Below are positions 60,578 through 64,000 of a stretch of 64,000 nt of DNA, piece after piece (positions within the stretch are counted from its first letter, which is position 1; each line of letters opens with the position of its first letter). The DNA is taken from assembly GCF_006715395.1 (NCBI RefSeq), contig NZ_VFNC01000002.1, positions 3,658,001-3,722,000 of the forward strand, given 5' to 3'. The position numbers and the translations under genes are program-made. The DNA comes from Streptomyces sp. SLBN-31 (GTDB lineage Bacteria; Actinomycetota; Actinomycetes; Streptomycetales; Streptomycetaceae). Under the pieces are notes generated by a model. It was not told the DNA's origin, ran no database searches, and was given only the letters and a program-made list of their open reading frames with translations.

Positions 60578-63487
60578 ATGACAGGCAAGAGAAGACACAG
60601 ATTCGCGTACGCCCTGGCCCTCACCCTCGTCGCCGCGCTCGGCGCCACCGTGCCCGCGCACGCCGACAGCCCCTATCCCTTCCGCGATCCGAGTCTGTCC
60701 GTGGACGCCCGGGTCTCCGACCTCCTCGGCCGCCTCACCCTGGACGAGAAGATCTCCCTGCTCCACCAGTACGAGCCGGCGATCCCCCGCCTCGGCATCC
60801 AGTCGTTCCGCACCGGCACCGAGGCCCTGCACGGCGTGGCCTGGCTGGGCAAGGCCACCGTCTTCCCGCAGGCCGTCGGGCTGGCCTCCACCTGGGACCC
60901 GGCGCTGATGCGGGACGTCGGCTCGGCGGTCGGTGACGAGGCCCGCGGCTTCCAGCAGACCCGCCCGGACGGGTGGGGCCTGAACCTGTGGGCGCCGGTG
61001 GTCAACCCGCTGCGCGACCCCCGCTGGGGCCGCAACGAGGAGGGCTACTCCGAGGACCCGTACCTCACGGGCGCGATCTCGACGGCCTACGGCACGGGCC
61101 TGACGGGCGGCGACCCCGACCACCTCAAGACCGCCCCCACGCTCAAGCACTTCCTCGCCAACAACAACGAGGTCCACCGCGACACGACCACCTCCGAACT
61201 GCGGCCGCGCGTGGCGAAGGAGTACGACGAGCAGGCCTTCAAGCCGGCGATCGAGGCGGACGCGGCGACCGGTGTGATGTCCTCGTACAACCTCGTCAAC
61301 GGCCGCCCGAACACGGTGAACCCGGCCCTGGACGACACCGTCCGCACCTGGACCTCCCAGCGGCTGCTCAACGTCACGGACGCCTACGCGCCCGGCAACC
61401 TGGTCGGCAGCCAGAAGTACTACGGCACCCAGGCGGAGGCGGACGCGGCGGCCCTGAAGGCGGGCATCGACAGCTTCACGGACAACGACAGGGACTCCGG
61501 GCCGACCACCGCGGCGATCAAGTCGGCGCTGTCCTCAGGCCTGTTGAAGGAGTCGGACGTCGACAGGGCCGCCGCGGACGTGCTGAGCGTGCGCGTCCGG
61601 CTCGGCGAGTTCGACCCGGGCGGCGGAAAGTACGGCTCCATCGACGCGTCGGTCATCGACAGCCCGGCGCACCGGAAGCTGGCGAGGAAGGCGGCGACCG
61701 AGGCCGCGGTGCTGCTGAAGAACCAGGGCGGTGCCCTGCCGCTGAAGAAGTCCGCGAAGGACGTGGCCGTGGTCGGGCCGCTCGCCGACACCCTCCACAC
61801 CGACTGGTACTCGGGCACCCTGCCCTACGCCGTCACGCCCAAGGACGGCATCGAGGCGAAGCTCGGCACCTCCGTCGCCGACAGCGAGGGCGTCGACCGG
61901 ATCGCGCTGAAGGACACGGCGACCGGGAAGTACGTGACGGCCGGGGCCGGCGAGGCGGGTGCGGCGCTGAAGGAGAGCGCCACGACCGCGGGCCAGGACG
62001 CCCAGTTCGACGTGTTCGACTGGGGCTCGGGCATCGTCACCCTGCGCTCGACCGCCAACGGCAGGTACGTCGGCTACAACTGGTCCGGATTCGTCAACGA
62101 CCAGAAGCAGCCGAACGGCTGGTATGTCCAGCAGCAGTTCAGGCTGGAGGCCCAGGACGACGGCACATACCTGCTGCGCTACGCCGGCTACGAGACCCAG
62201 GAGTCCTGGTGGTCCAACCCGGTCTACCTCGGCCCGACGGGCACGGACGGCACGCTGGGGCTGGTGGCGAAGGACCAGGCCGCGCACTACGCCAAGGACG
62301 TCGTCCGCAGCGGGGTCGCCGAAGCGGTGGCCGCCGTGAAGGGCCGGGACGCGGCGGTGGTCGTGGTCGGCTCCGACCCGTCGATCAACGGCCGCGAGGC
62401 CCACGACCGCACCGACATGGGCCTGGCGCCCGCGCAGGAGTCCCTGGTCGAGGCAGTCCGCGCGGCCAATCCCCGCACGGTGGTGATCGTCGAGAACAGC
62501 TACCCGACGACGCTCGGCTCCCTGCAGAAGCAGGTGCCCGCCCTGCTGTGGACCACCCACGCGGGCCAGGAGACCGGCAACGCCCTGGCCGACCTCCTGT
62601 ACGGCGACGCGAACCCCTCGGGCCGGCTCACCCAGACCTGGTACCGGTCCGAGTCCGACCTGCCCTCGATCCTGGACTACGACATCATCAAGTCCGGCCG
62701 CACCTACCAGTACTTCACGGGCCGGCCGCTCTACCCCTTCGGCTACGGGCTGTCGTACACCTCTTTCCGCTACGGCGGGTTGAGGCAGGTGAAGGGCGGC
62801 TGGGAGGTCTCGGTCACCAACACGGGCAGCCGGGCCGGTGACGAGGTCGTCCAGCTCTACGTCCACCAGCGCGCCTCCCGCGACGAGCAGCCGCTGAAGC
62901 AGCTGAAAGCCTTCCAACGGGTATCGCTGAAGCCGGGCGAGACCCGGACGGTACGGCTGAAGGTGCGGCGGCCGGACCTGGCGCACTGGGACGTCACCCG
63001 CTCCAAGTGGGTAGTGGAGAAGGGCACTTACGACGTCCTGGTGGGCTCCTCGTCCGCAGACCTGCCCGCCCGTTCGGCCTGGCCGGTCGCCGGCGAGACG
63101 ATCCCGCCCCGCGACCTGTCGAAGGTCACGCGCGCGGAGAACTTCGACGACTACTCCCCGGCCATCCACCTCGTCGACGAGTCCAAGGCCGGCGGTACGG
63201 CGGTGTCGGCGGCCTCCGACGGGGCGTGGCTGAAGTTCGCCGCCCCCCGACCGGGCAAGGGCGCGGGCCTGTTCAGCGCACGCGTCGCCGGCTCCGCCGG
63301 GTCGGTCGAGGTACGGCTGGGCTCGCCCACCGGGCCCCTCGCCGCGACCGCGCACTTCGCGGGCACCTCGTCGCCGTACACGTACACGACGGTGACCGCG
63401 AGGCTGTCGGCGGCGGCGAAGAGCCATGAGGACGTCTACCTGGTCCTCGGCAAGGACGTACGCCTGTCGACGTTCAGCCTGCGCTGA
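60578..63487 (+). CDS. Secreted GH3 glycoside hydrolase with inserted beta-trefoil-like and C-terminal CBM6-like domains
   Basis: 969 residues, ATG 60578 with GAGGGAG upstream. Signal peptide about 1-29 (ALALTLVAALGATVPAHA). The GH3 barrel contains GRNEEGYSEDPYLTG and the nucleophile region LLNVTDAYAPG (D268); the second alpha/beta domain starts near KNQGGALPLKK and includes GQETGNALADLLYG. Between them residues about 435-560 read as a fascin/actin-crosslinking-like beta-trefoil (IALKDTATGKYVTAGAG, TLRSTANGRYVGYN) where other GH3 enzymes carry PA14. A fibronectin-III-like domain and a CBM6-like module end the protein. Likely beta-glucosidase or beta-xylosidase outside the cell. Confidence 0.9.
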   Translation: MTGKRRHRFAYALALTLVAALGATVPAHADSPYPFRDPSLSVDARVSDLLGRLTLDEKISLLHQYEPAIPRLGIQSFRTGTEALHGVAWLGKATVFPQAVGLASTWDPALMRDVGSAVGDEARGFQQTRPDGWGLNLWAPVVNPLRDPRWGRNEEGYSEDPYLTGAISTAYGTGLTGGDPDHLKTAPTLKHFLANNNEVHRDTTTSELRPRVAKEYDEQAFKPAIEADAATGVMSSYNLVNGRPNTVNPALDDTVRTWTSQRLLNVTDAYAPGNLVGSQKYYGTQAEADAAALKAGIDSFTDNDRDSGPTTAAIKSALSSGLLKESDVDRAAADVLSVRVRLGEFDPGGGKYGSIDASVIDSPAHRKLARKAATEAAVLLKNQGGALPLKKSAKDVAVVGPLADTLHTDWYSGTLPYAVTPKDGIEAKLGTSVADSEGVDRIALKDTATGKYVTAGAGEAGAALKESATTAGQDAQFDVFDWGSGIVTLRSTANGRYVGYNWSGFVNDQKQPNGWYVQQQFRLEAQDDGTYLLRYAGYETQESWWSNPVYLGPTGTDGTLGLVAKDQAAHYAKDVVRSGVAEAVAAVKGRDAAVVVVGSDPSINGREAHDRTDMGLAPAQESLVEAVRAANPRTVVIVENSYPTTLGSLQKQVPALLWTTHAGQETGNALADLLYGDANPSGRLTQTWYRSESDLPSILDYDIIKSGRTYQYFTGRPLYPFGYGLSYTSFRYGGLRQVKGGWEVSVTNTGSRAGDEVVQLYVHQRASRDEQPLKQLKAFQRVSLKPGETRTVRLKVRRPDLAHWDVTRSKWVVEKGTYDVLVGSSSADLPARSAWPVAGETIPPRDLSKVTRAENFDDYSPAIHLVDESKAGGTAVSAASDGAWLKFAAPRPGKGAGLFSARVAGSAGSVEVRLGSPTGPLAATAHFAGTSSPYTYTTVTARLSAAAKSHEDVYLVLGKDVRLSTFSLR

Positions 63488-64000
63488 GACCCCAGGCCTG
63501 CCCGAGCCGGTAGGCGGCGCACAGGTTCACGTCGAGGAGGTAGGCCCCGGCGGCCCCGCACTGTTCGGTGCCGCTGCCGGGGTCCACCGGCTGGCCGTGT
63601 CCCATGCCCGTGATGCTGTACGTCTCGACGGCCGTGTTCCCCGCCGGGTCCCTGAAGACCTGATGGGGGTAGCCGGCGACGGTGTCGCTGACGTCGGCGC
63701 TCTGGTCGGCGCCGTGCACGTTCGTCCACTGCTTCATCAGGTCGGTCATGTTGACCGGCTTGACGGTGTAGTCGGCGGTGCCCTGGAAAACGGTCAGCGT
63801 CGGCCAGGGTCCGGCGTACCCGGGCCGGGCGGCGCGCACCCGGTCGCCCCACTGCGCCGGGGTCTGCGTGGCGCCGACGTACATGCACACGTACGGCGAT
63901 CCGGCCGCCTGCGCGCACCCGTAGGGCAGCCCGGCGACGACCCCGCCGGCGGCGAACTTCTCCGGGTAGGCCGCCATCATCACGGCGGTCATGGCGCCGC
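63474..64000 (-). CDS. Secreted PHB-depolymerase/CE1-type esterase, C-terminal part (5' end beyond window)
   Basis: At least 175 residues; the frame stays open to the window edge. The first visible residues GAMTAVMMAAYPEKFAAGGVVAGLPYG are those just after the nucleophile elbow (G-x-S-x-G) of short-chain PHB depolymerases and feruloyl/acetylxylan esterases of CE1; only GAM remains of the elbow here. Asp of the triad is probably in FQGTADYTVKP and the His in GMGHGQP. It overlaps the GH3 gene end by 14 bp convergently. Next to GH3 and GH31 genes a hemicellulose-deacylating role is plausible. Confidence 0.8.
   Translation of the reverse strand, partial: GAMTAVMMAAYPEKFAAGGVVAGLPYGCAQAAGSPYVCMYVGATQTPAQWGDRVRAARPGYAGPWPTLTVFQGTADYTVKPVNMTDLMKQWTNVHGADQSADVSDTVAGYPHQVFRDPAGNTAVETYSITGMGHGQPVDPGSGTEQCGAAGAYLLDVNLCAAYRLGQAWGLSAG

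Overview
The window is about 64 kb of very high G+C DNA with the gene content and codon use of a Streptomyces chromosome. Family markers include an SsgA-like sporulation protein, a 93-residue actinobacterial HU protein, an ECF sigma/zinc anti-sigma pair, a HelD-like helicase, an actinobacterial sulfur-gene leader peptide, an LAxTG surface protein, a TTA (bldA-type) codon and two sequences I recognise as dispersed Streptomyces intergenic repeats. From memory, the gene order resembles the S. coelicolor core interval around SCO2910-SCO2959. No IS element, phage gene, integrase or CRISPR array is visible.

Layout. 0.2-2.7 kb: a membrane-tethered PemK/MazF-like protein, then the O-phosphoserine cysteine pathway (cysM, sulfur carrier cysO, JAMM peptidase mec) with a leader-peptide ORF between mec and cysO. 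2.7-7.7 kb: an amino-acid permease, a DUF2017 protein with clpS, and divergent NAD salvage genes pncB and pncA. 7.7-8.35 kb: a gene-free block of five degenerate hairpin repeats. 8.4-14.1 kb: an InhA-type secreted metalloprotease and two RDD membrane proteins. 14.4-24.0 kb: ssgG-like gene, FAD-linked oxidase, TPR protein, a three-subunit (split beta) cobalt-type nitrile hydratase operon headed by a beta-propeller protein, hppD divergent from an Lrp/AsnC regulator, an ArsR-like regulator with a nested operator, a Lon-like protease without PDZ and an IclR regulator. 24.3-30.6 kb: DEAD-type helicase, MFS exporter, tRNA-Cys, an LAxTG protein and a tandem SUKH-4-like protein. 30.9-36.0 kb: a three-gene molybdenum hydroxylase operon whose large subunit lacks the catalytic Glu and whose Fe-S subunit carries about 425 extra disordered residues. 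36.2-47.9 kb: GH20 hexosaminidase, DUF3039, YqgE, murA with a duplicated 3' tail, hup, malic enzyme, a structured RNA, HelD-like helicase, sigma/anti-sigma pair and a CGNR regulator. 48-51.3 kb: DUF1772 protein and nitrate genes (narK, nnaR). 51.5-54.0 kb: a Uma2 remnant and a LysR/MFS divergent pair. 54.1-64 kb: a carbohydrate cluster that looks dedicated to xyloglucan or xylan fragments: twin LacI operators, lipoprotein binding protein, two permeases, GH31 alpha-xylosidase, LacI repressor with a TTA codon, secreted GH3 enzyme, and the end of a secreted CE1/PHB-depolymerase-type esterase.

How parts work together. CysO carries thiocarboxylate sulfur, CysM joins it to O-phosphoserine, and Mec releases cysteine; a cysteine-sensing leader peptide could gate cysO-cysM. 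In the sugar cluster the secreted GH3 and esterase would generate oligosaccharides outside, the ABC system (ATPase not encoded here, presumably a shared MsiK-type protein) imports them, and GH31 trims xylose inside under LacI control. The most unusual material is the degenerate molybdenum hydroxylase, the split nitrile hydratase, the hairpin repeat block, the structured RNA downstream of the HelD-like gene and the murA tail duplication. All assignments are by eye; no database search was run.
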